Assembly: GCA_019802505.1 (NCBI GenBank)
Contig: JAFMOC010000007.1
Span: forward strand, 7,450,501 to 7,514,500
Reading direction: 5' to 3'
Length of the DNA: 64,000 bases
From: Corydoras sp. C115
Lineage: Eukaryota > Chordata > Actinopteri > Siluriformes > Callichthyidae
Shown: positions 48,051-60,848 of the stretch, in pieces
Position numbering within the stretch: the first letter of the stretch is position 1
Layout of the letters: each line of letters begins with the position of its first letter
Notes under the pieces: model-generated
Databases searched by the model: none
What the model was told of the DNA's origin: nothing
What the model saw: only the letters and a program-made list of their open reading frames with translations
Made by a program: the position numbers and the translations under genes

Positions 48051-49650
48051 GTGCATCTGGAAAGTATTCACAGCGCTTCACTTTTTCCATATTTTCTTAC
48101 GTTACAGCCTTATTCCAAATTGTATTACATTAATCTCTTTCCTCAAAATTCTACACAAAATACCCCATTATGACCATGTGAAAAAAGTTTTCTTGAGAGT
48201 TTTGAAAATTTATTAAAAATAAAAAACTAAGAAATCACATTTACATAAGTATTCACAGCCTTCGCCATGAAGCTCAAAATTGAGCTCAGGTGCATCCTGT
48301 TTCCACTGATCATCCTTGAGATGTTTCTACAGCTTAAATGGAGTCCACCTGTGGTAAATCCAGTTGATTGGACATGATTTGGAAAGGCACACACCTGTCT
48401 ATATAAGGTCCCACAGTTGACTGCATGTCAGAGGGCAAACATGAAGCATGAAGTCAAAGGAATTGTCTGTAGCCCTCTGAGACAAAATTGTCTCGAGGCA
48501 CAAATCTGGGGGGATACAGAAAAATTTATGCTGCTTTGAAGGTCCCAATGAGCACAGTGGCCTCCATCATTTGTAAATGGAAGAAGTTTGGAACCACCAG
48601 GACTCTTCCTAGGGCTGGCCGACTGTCTAAATTGAGGGATCGGGGGAGAAGGGCCTTGGTCAGGGAGGTGACCAAGAACCCGATGGTTACTCTTTCAGAG
48701 CTCCAGCGTTCCTTCATGGAGAGAGGAGAACCTTGCAGAGGGACAACCATCTCTGCAGCAATCCACCCATCAGGCCTGTATGGCAGAGTGGCCAGGCAAA
48801 AGCCACTGCTTAGTAAACGGCACAAGGCAGCCCGTTTGGAATTTGCCAAAAGGCACCTGAAGGACTCTCAGACCATGAGAAACAAAATTCTCTGGTCTGA
48901 TGAGACAAAGATTGAACTATTTGGTGTGAATGCCAGGCGTCATGTTTGGAGGAAACCAGGCATTGCTCATCAAGAGGCCAATACCATCACTACAGTCAAG
49001 CATTTTTCAGCAGCAGGAACTGGCAGACTAGTCAGGATAGAGGGAAAGATGAATGCAGCAATGTACAGAGACATGCTGGATGAAAACTTGCTCCAGAGCG
49101 CTCTTGACCTCAGGCTGGCGCGTTGGTTCATTTTTCAGCAGGACAACGACCTGAAGCACACAGCCAAGATCTCAATGGAGTGGCTTCAGGACCACTCTGT
49201 GAATGTTCTGAAGTGGCCCAGCCAGAGCCCAGACTTGAATCCGATTGAACATCTCTGGAGAGATCTGAAAATGGCTGTGCACAGACGTCTCCCATCCAAC
49301 CTGATGGAGCTTCAAAGGTACTGCAAAGAAGAATGGGCAAAACTGCCTAAAGATAGGTGTCCTAAGCTTGTGGCATCATATTCAAAAAGACTTGAGGCTG
49401 TAGTTGCTGCCAAAGGTGGTTCTACAAAGTATTAAGCAAAGGCTGTGAATACTTATGTAAATATGATTTCTTTGTTTTTTAATTTTAATAAATTTTCAAA
49501 ACTCAAGAAAACTTTTTTCACATGTTCATAATGGGGTATTTTGTGTAGAATTTTGAGGAAAAAGGTAAATTTAATACAATTTGAAATAAGGCTGTAACGT
49601 AACAAAATGTGGAAAAAGTGAAGCGCTGTGAATACTTTCCGGATGCACTG
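48051..49650 (+). mobile_element. Tc1-like DNA transposon 3
   Basis: The ends CAGTGCATCTGGAAAGTATT and AATACTTTCCGGATGCACTG are inverted repeats with TA outside. The inverted ends extend about 200 bp with moderate divergence, more than in element 2, so it is probably older. Length about 1.6 kb. The start may be off by one or two bases. Confidence 0.92.
48448..49435 (+). pseudogene. Tc1-like transposase, N-terminal break and core deletion
   Basis: The original start (ATG at 48448, MKSKELSVAL) meets a TGA where Arg is expected (48478-48480), and a 2-base loss near 48510 changes frame. From there a 315-codon frame stays open to TAA at 49433-49435. It carries YRKIYAALKVPMSTVASII (helix-turn-helix) and LWSDETKIELFG, QQDNDLKH and SPDLNPIEHLW, so all three catalytic residues remain. 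Between TTVKH and FSAAGTG about a dozen residues (the usual GGGSxMxWGC stretch) are missing without loss of frame. Non-functional as it stands. Confidence 0.92.
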
Positions 49651-49874
49651 TATATTGCTTATATATTATTTTATTCTTATTAGGTGCAGCTTCTTGTTTC
49701 TGCAGTCATTGTCTATTGATCAGGGACCAATTATATTAAGTTTTGACATTAGATCACCTGCCTGCCTGACCAATAGATCACAGAGTAAAGGGGGCTAATA
49801 AAATATGATACCAATAAAATACTAATACTAAAATACTAAATATAATACTAATAAAAAAACTCATAAAATATATG

Positions 49875-50360
49875 CACATTATAATCGTAAAAACTGCAAA
49901 GTGTTATGTGACAAAAGGAATTGGACCTAAATGTGTATGATTTTTCATACCCACTGTTAGCTTATAGGATATCTCTTTGTGTAATAATGTGAAGTTGACA
50001 TTTGCAGCTATAACAGCCTCTACTCTTTCTTGCCTTCTGCAAGATCTGTGTATGTGGGAATATTTGCCCATTCAGCTAAAAGAGTATTTGTGATGTGAGG
50101 CTCTAGAATTAGTTGGGGGGCCTGGCATTCAGTCGGCATTTAAATTCATCTCACAGATGTTCAGGTCTCTTAGTAGTGCACTGGAGGTCTCCCACACCAA
50201 ACTCATCAAACAATGACTTTAAGAACCTCATTTTATGCTCAGGGGCACAGTCATGCTCAAGCCCCTCATACCAAGGTAAAAGCATATAAATGTCTAGAAT
50301 GACTTAATGTAAATAATTATGAAGTCTAAACATATACCTTTGGCCATGTAGTGTTCTTTT
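49875..50360 (-). mobile_element. Tc1/mariner-type relic, antisense
   Basis: CTATAACAGCCTCTACTCTT, TTCAGTCGGCATTTAAATTC, CACACCAAACTCATCAAACA and CAGGGGCACAGTCATGCTCA follow the complement of a common fish Tc1/mariner transposase, and the block ends TTTGGCCATGTAGTGT, a typical terminal sequence. No intact frame. Confidence 0.6.
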
Positions 50361-50545
50361 TCCCATTTATAACCCTTGGCAATAATGGTGGTGGAATTAC
50401 CTGTCAGTGTTTACTGAAAGTTTTAAATTTATAACAAATTACAGATATGATACAAAACAATTATTGTTTAATGAGTTAATATAATGTGATTATTGAACAC
50501 CTTGAACTAAGTAAATTTAATTTATTTTAATTAATACATTTTTAG

Positions 50546-50787
50546 AATGAGTTGGGGTGGCACAGTATCTTAGTGGTTAGCAAGATCTCCTCTCAGCCCT
50601 GGGGATACCCGGTTCGAATCCCGATCCAGGGGGAGTTTCCATGTTCTCAGGCCAGGGTTGAAGGTGAGAGTTGTGTCAGGAAGAGCATCCAGTGTAAAAA
50701 ACACTGGGCCAAAGTCTAAAATGCTAATTCATCACTGTGTTCACCCCCGAATAATAAAGGGTGAAATGCCAAAGAAGAAGAAGAAGA
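50546..50787 (+). mobile_element. Chimeric SINE: V-SINE head fused to an RTE-type LINE tail
   Basis: The first half is a V-SINE head and core start (ATCTTAGTGGTTAGCAAG, GGTTCGAATCCCGATCC, GAGTTTCCATGTTCTC). At about 50648 it switches to the 3' end of an RTE-type LINE (TGTGTCAGGAAGAGCATCCA, then GTAAAAAACACTGGGCCAA) with an (AAG)n tail. The 8-bp duplication ATTTTTAG flanks the whole unit (50538-50545 and 50788-50795), so both halves inserted together. Confidence 0.8.
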
Positions 50788-50887
50788 ATTTTTAGGTTAA
50801 GTTAATGAATAAATCATGGAATCACTTAGTGTTGAGGTAAAGAATTGACAGGTGGAGGCAGGAAGATGAAGGCTTGTCATAAACTAG

Positions 50888-50888
<1 letters not shown>

Positions 50889-50926
<38 letters not shown>
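50889..50926. repeat. (TTA)n microsatellite
   Basis: About 12 units, 100 bp after the chimeric SINE. Confidence 0.95.
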
Positions 50927-50929
<3 letters not shown>

Positions 50930-52479
50930 TATTACTACAGAAAAGCCATGTTGTGTTTGTATTATAATTCCAAGAAACAACCCTCTGTCATTACCAAAAC
51001 TATTTTCTATTTCTAGTAAAGTGAGAAAAGTGCTGAAATAATTAATGGACAATTATGCTGTAACTATCAATGTAATTTTTGGTATCTGTACTGGTAATTA
51101 AACTGACATACAATCTCAATTAGTAATTAAATCATTTTTAGACACTTATCTTTATATAGTTGTTAAAAATGCAATAAACAAATATATACCTGTTCAATGC
51201 AGATTCATATGTAATATTTAGTAACACTTGCATCCAATCAACCACTCTCCATTATAAACTATTTTGAGAGGAAGAGCCGATACGCTGATCAGAGAGAGTG
51301 ATCTGCCGCTCTCCTCCCAACCCCCCAGTGCCACCACACCTCCACAATATTGGTTTGTATTTCATGCTTTTAGAATTTTCCCATTTTGTTCAGATTTTAT
51401 TGGAAACTGAAAAACATTTTATTACATGTCTTTGATTTGACAGTTATTGTGTTGAAATCTTGATTTTCTTTATTAGCTGTAAAAACATCCTTTATAACTG
51501 CAGTTTTATTTGTATTATTATATTTCTGCCAGTATTTTTAATGCAAAGTACCAGGCGATTTATGTTTTTTTTTATCCCTGATATGCTATAAATGAAAAAT
51601 ATTTAAGGTGTTTTAATTAGCATAAAACTATAAAGCTAAAGTCAATTGTTTAATGTTTCTTTAATATATAATATAAATTTGGTAAAGAAAATATGATATT
51701 TTTAGTAATTCTTTAATATTTGTAGAGGTAAAGTGAATGTAGAATGGTGAGCTATATATACTGTATATGCTGGAAATAGCATTTCCTAAATCAACTGGTA
51801 ATATTGAGATCCTCTTCTACTGTGGTGCTGCATTGTGTGTGGGTCTTGTTGGCTTCGATTGTCATTATAAAGTAAATTGGATTTTGATACCAGTAACAAA
51901 TCCATACTAGAACACCTGCCACATGGTGTCATCATAATATGCAGTTTAAAATAAATCCATTGCATCATGCCACTCTGTTACTCTGTTTTGTTTTTTAATA
52001 AGTCCGTGGGGAGAAGTATTGGCATGTGTAAATATTGTTTTGGTTAACAATAGTGCTGCAGTAGTGCATAGGTCATGGTGCTGGTCATGATGGGTACAGT
52101 TTCCAGAAGTGTTCCAGTCAGGGTTTTACCAACATAATTCAAAATCTGGTTAGAATTAGCATAGTTAGCATAGCATAGTTTTGTTCAATCATCCTCTTGA
52201 TCTACAAGGGTTTTTTATTGGTGGATGGAATTTCTGCAGAGATTAATTAAATCTTAAAAGTTTTAAGCGCGTTTGTAAAATGCCTGTTATGTTGAATTTA
52301 GAGAAAATTCACAATTTTAAAAGTGGAAATTACTACTGAATGTGTGTATTATTTAAAAAAAAACATTATGGTGTCTGTGATGGAAAATTCCAAATGAGAT
52401 TTGGGGTAATATCACTTTCAACAGACTCTGAAATGCAACCTGAATATATATATATATTACATAAAAAGAAAGCCATATA

Positions 52480-52680
52480 ATAATTTAGTGTTCAAACAGT
52501 AGAAACTCTTTGGGACTCAAGGTCATCTGAGATGGACTAAGTGGAGTGTGTTCTGTGATCAGACAATTGAGCTAGTTTTGAGGATAAACAATGTGGACTA
52601 AAAACAACATCTGTTATGGCATTGGGTTGCATCAGTGCCCATGCCGTGGATTAGTTGCATAAACACTATATTTACAAAAG
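52480..52680 (+). mobile_element. DDE transposon relic (Tc1/mariner-type)
   Basis: AACTCTTTGGGACTCAAGGT, ATCTGAGATGGACTAAGTGG, GTGTTCTGTGATCAGAC and TGGGTTGCATCAGTGCCCAT keep the order of a fish transposase core (WxxRSPEMDxK, FWSDE and WGxISAH-like). Broken by many small changes. The exact family is not certain. Confidence 0.5.
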
Positions 52681-52939
52681 AATTAAAACATAAATATGGT
52701 CCATTTAATTCAGGTGCTTAATTCAGTTCCACTCCCACATGTATCTAAACTCAAACTCAAAAAATTTTAAAGAAATGTGATGTGGTTGACGTTCTAAATT
52801 TTTGAGTGTGTTGCTGGCAATTATTGTATTAACAGATTTAGATTTAATGAATAATCAGCATGAATTCATTTTTCTAGTCAACTATCAAGTAATGCACTGA
52901 AAATTTATTTTAGTCTTAATTTAAATTTACTGTCATGCG

Positions 52940-53035
52940 CTTTTGACAAAAGATGGGGCCCAGACCACCCTCCCAGGAAACCAAGGACCTTCTTGTTGTT
53001 AGGTGACAGTGCTGTCTATTATACCTCCATGCCAT
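52940..53035 (-). mobile_element. Old SINE fragment
   Basis: GGGGCCCAGACCACC, ACCAAGGACCTTCTTGTTGT and TAGGTGACAGTGCTG correspond to the complement of a tRNA-type SINE head (usually CCCAGGACCTTCTTGCTGTGAGGCGACAGTGCT). Confidence 0.5.
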
Positions 53036-54439
53036 CAATGCATGAGATTTTTCATTGCTCCTGTTCTTATTCACAGCACCCAGTATGTAGTTTGCTTGGA
53101 AAAATAAGTTTGTATTTGTATTTATGTTTGTGGCTGCATCATTTTGGCTGAGGATGTGGCTGTAGTCATGTCGTCAATCCTCAGGGTGTCTTATTTTCGT
53201 TGTCTCTGTGTTGCTGTAGGATTTGATTTGATAAAAACCTAAGCTTCGGTGGCACTACCCTACTTTTCTTCCAAATCTGTGTGATTTCACCTTGTAAGTT
53301 GTACTATGGATGTGTATTTACTGTATTTGTGTTTGTGATAAACACTGGGGGCAGGAAGGTGTGTGGATGGTCAGAACTATTAGTGTTAAAGAAACAGCAT
53401 ATCACCATGGTGCGCATGAGACAGAAAGCAGAGGGGAGTGAGATTAATAGAACAGATTTGTCAAAAGCCTGACCTTGTTTACACCGAATGCTGCTTTTAA
53501 CAAGTCTGCAGATAGAGAGGAAGAAATCTATAATAGAGACTGCAAGTGTAATTCATATACTAAGTAGGCCAGTGTATAAGCTTCTGTTGTAAGTATACAT
53601 GGCTTGATGGAGTGTCTCATGTTAGTACTTGATTTCATAGTGACTTAATAATAATTTAAACAGGACTATCTACATATGTTACATAAGGTTGATTGCCAAT
53701 TACCAGCCTGTATCTTTGGTCTAAGACTTTTGGATGTCAGCACAGCTAGGAAATAATGGTCTGTGTTCTGTCAGACTGTTTTAGCCTTTCATGGAAGGGT
53801 TATAGCAAAGTTAGGCCATATTCATAAATGGGACCTAAATCAATAGTCTGTCTACAGACTGTATCTGTAAGGCTTGCAGCAGTCTGTTACTCACAGAAAT
53901 GATGTGCAAGCTTGTTCTGGACACAAAAGTCCTCTGCCATTTAGAATGGTTATTGTGCAGTGTAGAATTTTAAGTAAAAGTTCAAGCAAAAGTGAATTTT
54001 TATGAAAAATATTGCAATTTGGACACACTATTTTGATATTGAAAAAATATATATATATTAGTAGCATAAGAATAAATTGCAGCTATTGTGCTTGCCTGTT
54101 TCTTTTGTTAAAGCTTAATGAAGTAAATTCCAAAATTATCCAAAATCTGGATATCTACTGTACAAGCCTTTTGTTTTTTTGGTAGCAATGAAATTTAATG
54201 TGGAGCTGCTGAAAGGGCTATAAATGTATGTATGTCTGCTCTGTAATGACCAGGCTACCTGTCCAGGTTGTTTCCCTTACTTTCACCCTATCTATCCCTA
54301 ATTTGGATTAAAGGATCTTAGAAAATAAATGGATTAATAATAAATTCTCATTGCATCATAAAGCATATAATATTTTATAGAGTTTCTAAATTGTAATATG
54401 CTCACAAGTTTCATATTATTAATTTTTATACAGATCATG

Positions 54440-54568
54440 GGCTCCCTAAAAAAGTCACAGGGAGGACATGAAGACTTCACACCAAAAGGACCTTTGTTTG
54501 TCCCAACCAGTAATGAAACCCAGGACTTTCTTTCTGTGAGACAGTTGCTCAAACTGCTGTGCCACACA
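54440..54568 (-). mobile_element. Old SINE fragment beside a long CA array
   Basis: CACAGGGAGGACATGAAGAC, GAAACCCAGGACTTTCTTTC and TGTGAGACAGTTGCTCAAAC with GCTGTGCCAC match the complement of a V-type SINE core and head. The SINE start abuts the CA array. Confidence 0.55.
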
Positions 54569-54689
<121 letters not shown>

Positions 54690-56079
54690 GCTCAGGCATG
54701 CACGCACATGCATGCAAAAAGTTGCCTTTAGAAATTTTGCAAACAGACTTTTTATATTGACATTTAAAATGATTTATTTTTAAATATTGTCTTTCATTTT
54801 GTCTGACTGTCTGTACATTAAATGGTTTTAGCTGTGGTGCCATTTAGACTTGCATGGCTTGATGTTATGAACATCTTAGCTACAGCTCAGTGAATTATAC
54901 CTTGTACATTTTTGTAACAGCGTCAGAAATGTTTATATAGTTATACAGTTTATTAAGACTAGCCTTTTTAAAGTACTTTTATATATATTTTTACACAATC
55001 ATATATAAGAAATGCTATCTAAAACTAACACATTCTAAAAATAAGAAACATTTTGTGAAGTAATTTAAATTCACTCTTTAAGTAGAGTGATCACATATCT
55101 GTGTGTGATGTGTAAAGAGCACTGCAAATGGCTTGCGTTAAACCTTTTCAGGATCCTATAGACTTTCTGGCTGATTTGCTTCTGTTTTTTTCATGTAATC
55201 CTCCACACATTGGTGGATATCGGGGCTCAGCAGGGGATCACTGTTGTGCAGTAAAATAAATTTGGAACTAATCATATGTGTCCCTGACATACAACTTTCT
55301 GTAAAGCTGATTCCGGTTATGAAAAATGTCAGGATACTTGGATTAGTTTGGAATCCAAATAATAGAAATCTTTATGGACAGATACTGTTTTTGAAGGTCA
55401 TACTAAATATATAAGAGTTTGCTGATATAATCGTTTTTATACCAGGATTTACAAACTCAATTACCTGAAAAGTTGTTCCACTTTCCAAAACTGCAATTTT
55501 ACTTTACATTTTCTTTAAATTGAACTACTCAGTCATCTGAGAATTAAACATATATTCCTTTTTTTAGAGTTTTTCAAGTGGATTTTATTTGCCTGTTCTT
55601 GCTGTATTCAAGACTAGAGCTCAGCAGTCTATGGTTGCATTTCTGTGTAATTCACCCCTTTTATGGTCCATACATTTTTAATAGTCGAGAGAGTTGAACT
55701 GTAGCTAGGCCAATCAAGCACACAGTCTATGTCGACATAGCCATGCTGTTAGAATCCTGCATCTTGCTGAATGAGGCCTTGTATTGTCCAGTTTAAACAT
55801 AAATTAACCTTCTATGAAATGATATCATCTAACAGCAGCTCATGTCTTACCATGATGTGGCAGCAATGGTATACACATATACTGTGGACACTGATGCTAC
55901 CCATGCCATCAAAAATGCTATATTTTGTACTTTACAGGCTGGACTTTTGTGATAAAGCAATAAAGTGATCTATTTTGCCTACTGTGCTTGCACATCAAGG
56001 AATGTGTCCTCCACATTGAACCCATCCATGCAGTGAAACACACACATTCACACACTGAGTGAAGTGACCACACAGGTCT

Positions 56080-56240
56080 GGAACGATGTGCCCGTTTGTA
56101 TATAGGGCCCAGGGAGCAATTGGGGTTAGGTGCTTTGCTCAAGCCAACTCAACTTCAGCCATAATATATGTTGGGAATGGGAATTGAACTGAGGACCTTC
56201 AGGTCACAAGGCTGCTTACTTAATCACAAGTCTATGACCT
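56080..56240 (+). repeat. Dispersed fish repeat copy, decayed
   Basis: CCCAGGGAGCAATTGGGGTT, GGTGCTTTGCTCAAG, GGGAATTGAACTGAGGACCT and CTTAATCACAAG follow the order of the 3' half of the AGACGCTTTTATCCAAAGCG repeat group. Confidence 0.45.
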
Positions 56241-56574
56241 TACAGACATCCAACACCAGTTTTTGAATTAAGGTTCAGAAAACTCTCTGAAGTTTCTGCA
56301 AAAATATGCTGATGTTACTGTTTGCATTATACAGTTATAGGTTGCATGTTTGGTGCAGCAGTGGACAGTGTTAGGTGGCAATTACTTTCCAAATTAAAAC
56401 TTCTAGGTCCAGATGGCTGTGTCCATCTTAGTAACAGTTTTTCAAACAATATTGTTGAGGACTTAATGGTTATGCTCAATCAGGAGTGATTTCTGTATTC
56501 ACACACTACAATTTCCCCTGACTCCTTTAAATCTTTTTGCAATCTTGATGACCTCGCCTGTTACCAATTAAAGT

Positions 56575-56750
56575 GCTAATTGGGAAATGTGGCAGCAGCG
56601 TGGATGAACGGACGCGACTCGGGAGGAAGGTGGAACTGAGGGAGAGAGGAAGGTAATGTGTGAATAAAGGCTGTTCCTGAGTCTGATAAATCCTGTCTCC
56701 CATCTTCATTGTGTCCCGGGAGAGACAGAGAACTATTCAGAGCAGTGTTT
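56575..56750 (+). repeat. Possible LTR end
   Basis: GC-rich (ACGGACGCGACTCGGGAGGA), with AATAAAGGCTGTTCCTGAG and ATCCTGTCTCCCATCTTC downstream. This is the layout of an LTR R/U5 region. Unsupported by a target duplication. Confidence 0.25.
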
Positions 56751-58486
56751 CTGTAATGCTTTAAGTCTTATGTTGCTTTTAGTCTCAAACAAAACGAATG
56801 AAGTACATTATTAAAAATAATGGCTTTATGTTTGTGTAATCAATGTTAAAGGGAATTAACAAATTATCGTTTTTAATTGTTATTATATTTTGTGTCACTG
56901 GAGTTTCTTATTATACATGGCCTTCCCATTCAGTGTTCAGTAGTGTAAATGTGTACCTGCTGTTTGTGCCATAACTGCAATATCTGTCTCTTCTTTCAAT
57001 ATTGCAAGATGAGCCATTTAGACATTTCCTGAAATTTCTCATAATTTAATCTTCTCTGTAAGGGGTTATTAGTTAGCCCCTTGGTGTTATTAAACTGTCT
57101 TATTTATTTATTTTTGTCTAATCTGTATCTCTAAGGAATGTAGTTTAACTAAAAGTGAGAATTTCTTTAAAACCAAATTTTGGCTATTGCTTTTAGTCAT
57201 AATCTCATCTTTTTCTGCGTCTATACGCAGCGGTGGCCTCTTCCCCCTGCAGATGAGATTTTAATCAGCCTGCTGCACATCCAGGGGCTCTTTAAATAAG
57301 CCCTCTCTGGCTGGGGATTATTAACTGGCCCATTGGGTTTCTATCTGGCCCCTGCCAGGCCCCACATCCCCCAGCCCTCTCTATCTCTTTCTCTCTCTTT
57401 CTCGTTCTGGCAAATAGCAAAGCCTAGAAAAACTGTACAAGAAATAGACTTCTAAAACACAACCATATTATTTTAACTTAAGATTTTGATACCTTATTTT
57501 AATGTAGATGTAAGTGTACAATAGGATATGCTTTAAATTGTGCTTTTGATATGTTGGTCATTTTAAAGGAGTGTAATTAATAGAATGTTAGTCTGCCTCC
57601 ACATCAATGACTTCAGGTGACATCACCATATGCTCATCAGCAGCACTTCTCATTAGTACTGCAGATTAGCAGCAGTTAAGGTCAATAAGTAAATAGGCTA
57701 CATGTCAAACTGGCTTTAATGTTTAACATCGGGTAAACACCTGTCTCGTTTATTGCTAGGGAGTCCTGAGATGCTGGCACACCTTTTTTAGGAGATTAAA
57801 AGTGTTGTTTTACAAGCCATCATGAACATTGCAGTATTGGTTCTATTCCTGTTTTTACCATTGAAAGCAGTTCAGCACAATCATTAAGAAAATGTTGGTT
57901 GACTTGTTTTGTATCAGCAAATGAATTGTTTGGCCCGCAATCTAGCGTCTCTCTCTATCTTAGCCTGATTTTTGGGAATAATTAAACAGGGCTGGGGAAC
58001 AGTTTGATGAGAGAACAAGGGGTGGAAAGCTGGCATGCTTTTCATTTCTTATTCATGTTCTTTATTGGAAATGTCAGGGGTGCTGCCAGGGAAGGCTGAG
58101 GGTATTGATTGTCTACATAATTGCACATTCTTTAAGTACTTTTTGATTGGGCTTTCAAATGCTAATTCAGGCACATTGTCTTGGCAAAAACACAACATGG
58201 TGCAATCAGGTCTTGATTTGATGTGATAATGTGATATGACCAGAATCTGGCAGATTTCTTCCAGAATAGAAACAGGGAGAAAGGGACTGTGATGGAAACA
58301 AAGCTTTAGCAGAACTATGACATCAACTTGATTCATGTATTCTATCTTAGTTTCAAAGCAATCAAGTTATTAGGCAGCAGTTATTTTGATTTTGTAATAA
58401 GTTGATTATTTTTGTTACCAAACATTTGTTTAGCAAAACCAAACATATGTTACATACAGTTTATAAAATATATCAAATGAATTCAG

Positions 58487-58793
58487 GGTGGCACGGTGGC
58501 TTAGCAGTTAGCACTTCTGCCTCTCAGCCCCCCGACATGTTCTCCCCGTGTTGGCATGGCTTTCCTCAAGGTTCTCCAGTTTCCTCCCACAGCCCAAAAA
58601 CATGGATTCAAAGTGACTTGGCTGCACAAAATTGCCCCAGTGTGTGTGTGTTTGTGTCTATGAGTGTGCCCAGCGATAGATGGCATCTTGTCCTGGTTGT
58701 ATCTGCCCAGCGCCGGAAACGTTTTACCCTGCATGAAACCCCTCTGCATGACCCCTATATAGGATTAAGTGGAAGATTGTGAATGAATGAATA
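58487..58793 (+). mobile_element. V-SINE, copy G
   Basis: Head (GGCACGGTGGCTTAGCAGTT), core (CCAGTTTCCTCCCACAGCCC) and tail (GAATGAATGAAT) are present. The B-box region is deleted (CTCAGCCCCCCGACATGTTC joins head to core directly). Confidence 0.85.
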
Positions 58794-59085
58794 AAAATGA
58801 TACCATCCCACTATTTGGAGTACTGTGGTGGCTGGGTGTAATTCGGTAGAGCCTGTGAATAGCAAGAGTTTTCATTTACCAGATCTCAATCCCATCACGC
58901 TCTCGCACCACAGGTACATTTAGACGTGACAGTAAACTCTGGCATCTTGTAGTACAGTGTAGATTGTTGTAGACAGTATAGATACTTTATGGTCACATGT
59001 TTCTATGTTAATTTTAATGTTGCTTATTTTTTTGCAAGTTATGTAGATATGCATCTCTGTATTTAAAAATATATAAATTGTATTG

Positions 59086-59447
59086 CTTACAATATATACA
59101 TTGGTGGCTTAGTGGTTAGCACGTTCGCCTCTCAGCACTAGGGATTCCTGGTTCGAATCCCAATCTGGGTGGAGTTTCCATGTTCTCCACGTGTCCGTGT
59201 GGGTTTCCTCCGGGTTTTCTGGTTTCCTCCCACAGTCCAAAAACATGGATCAAGGTCAATTGAATTCTCTAAATTGCCCCATATAGAGTCTGTTTGTGTG
59301 AGGGAGTGAGTGTGCCAAGCGATAGATTGGCACCCTGTCCTGGATGTATCTGTCCAGTGCCCAAAACGTTCTCCCCTGGATGGGCATGGGGAACCCCCCT
59401 GCAACCCTAGTAGAGGATAAAGCGGAAAGTAATGGATGGATGGATGG
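59086..59447 (+). mobile_element. V-SINE, copy H
   Basis: A box (TGGCTTAGTGGTTAGCACG), B box (GGTTCGAATCCC), V core and a GGATGGATGGAT tail. The 13-bp duplication ATAAATTGTATTG lies at 59073-59085 and 59448-59460. About 15 extra bases precede the head. Confidence 0.93.
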
Positions 59448-60084
59448 ATAAATTGTATTGGTTGAGCCCATAAGATTTTTGTCTTTTGCAGTCTGTTGGA
59501 CTCAGCAGGTGGATACACTCCATTTTGGTAAAAGGCTTCAAAAATATTTTGTAATTCAGGTTTCAAACCTAAATAGTTACATTTAAAACGGTGACTTCAT
59601 GTTTTGCTTATTTTAAGCACTGTGTAAATACTGTACTTTAATAGCAATTACACAATCAAAATTATGCTTGTAAATGAATCTAATAGCTATATTTTTAGCA
59701 GCTATAACGTTATGTTTTGAGTCTTGTTAGATTAAGGTCAAACATCCCATGAATTCTGATTTGGCTGTTCAGAGAGGTAATATAGCTTCAGATCACATAC
59801 ATGTCAGATTTCAGTACCACAGATGGAAGTGGCACAGATTAGACATTAAAATGTCAGATTTTTTTTTTTCTGTTCACACACCTTTAAAAAGCCAGATTTG
59901 TGTCACATATGAGAAAGTAGCATGGCTTTCTGGCACTTGACTCTGCTATATGAATATAAATTTAGTATGTATGCAATCAATCACTAAAATAACCCTGTCT
60001 TAGTATTTTGTTACGGTAACAATGAAACTATTTGTTTGTAGCATCACATAAGTGTTAAACATAATTAGCTTAAGCTGCATTACT

Positions 60085-60150
60085 TTAGGGAACCCCCCTC
60101 CCCCCACAACCCTAGTAGAGGATAAAGTGGAAGATAATGGATGAATTGAT
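60085..60150 (+). mobile_element. V-SINE 3' tail fragment
   Basis: CAACCCTAGTAGAGGATAAA and GTGGAAGATAATGGATGAAT are the last part of the SINE consensus seen at 59400-59447. Nothing of the head or core remains. Confidence 0.65.
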
Positions 60151-60848
60151 GCATTACATTAAACTTGATTAATTTAATTACAAGTGATTAAAAAAGATCT
60201 CTGAGTAGTGTTTCATCTATGTAGGCTGTTCTAACAATCCCTTGGCTAATGTACCCCCCACTGCGATGATCATGACTAAGCTATAATCAGGGATATCTTA
60301 AAGAAAAAAGTAGAGATGGATGGAGTGCGAAAGTTTGATTGCTGCTTTCAGACTTATTTGACTCATCAGCTGCACTCAGTCTAGCTGGCACACAGATTCC
60401 TGTGATTTGGCTGATCACAGAAGGAAAATATGTGCACACTTTGCCTCTTTGTCTGTCAATCATTTTAATGTCATGGTCTAAATGTCACTTTGTGAAGAGC
60501 TGTTTCGATATAAGCTTCAACAAAATATTGTATGAATTTATACTCCAGCCTATAACTGCAGTGCTGCACCCCAGTAGGATTAGATTTAGACATGCTGTGG
60601 ACCTGCTGCTTTCCTTCCTAAATGTATTTTATGAACATTACTCAAACAGCTGGGCCAGCCAACAGGAGGCACTATACATCCCACCCCCTTCCTGCCAGCA
60701 AATCTGTGCCTGATAATTAAGCAACAGAAGCAGCTAAATGTGCACAGTCAAACCATTCTCAGACCATTAATGTTCAGCGTCTCATTCTGTCTGTCTGTCT
60801 GCCTGTATGTCTATCTGCCTCGAGTGTGTGTGGTTGTGTGCATCTTTA

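Noticed and set aside
59101..59165. tRNA gene suggested by A and B boxes
   Set aside because: The A and B boxes belong to SINE heads. No cloverleaf with an acceptor stem is present, and the V-SINE core follows directly.
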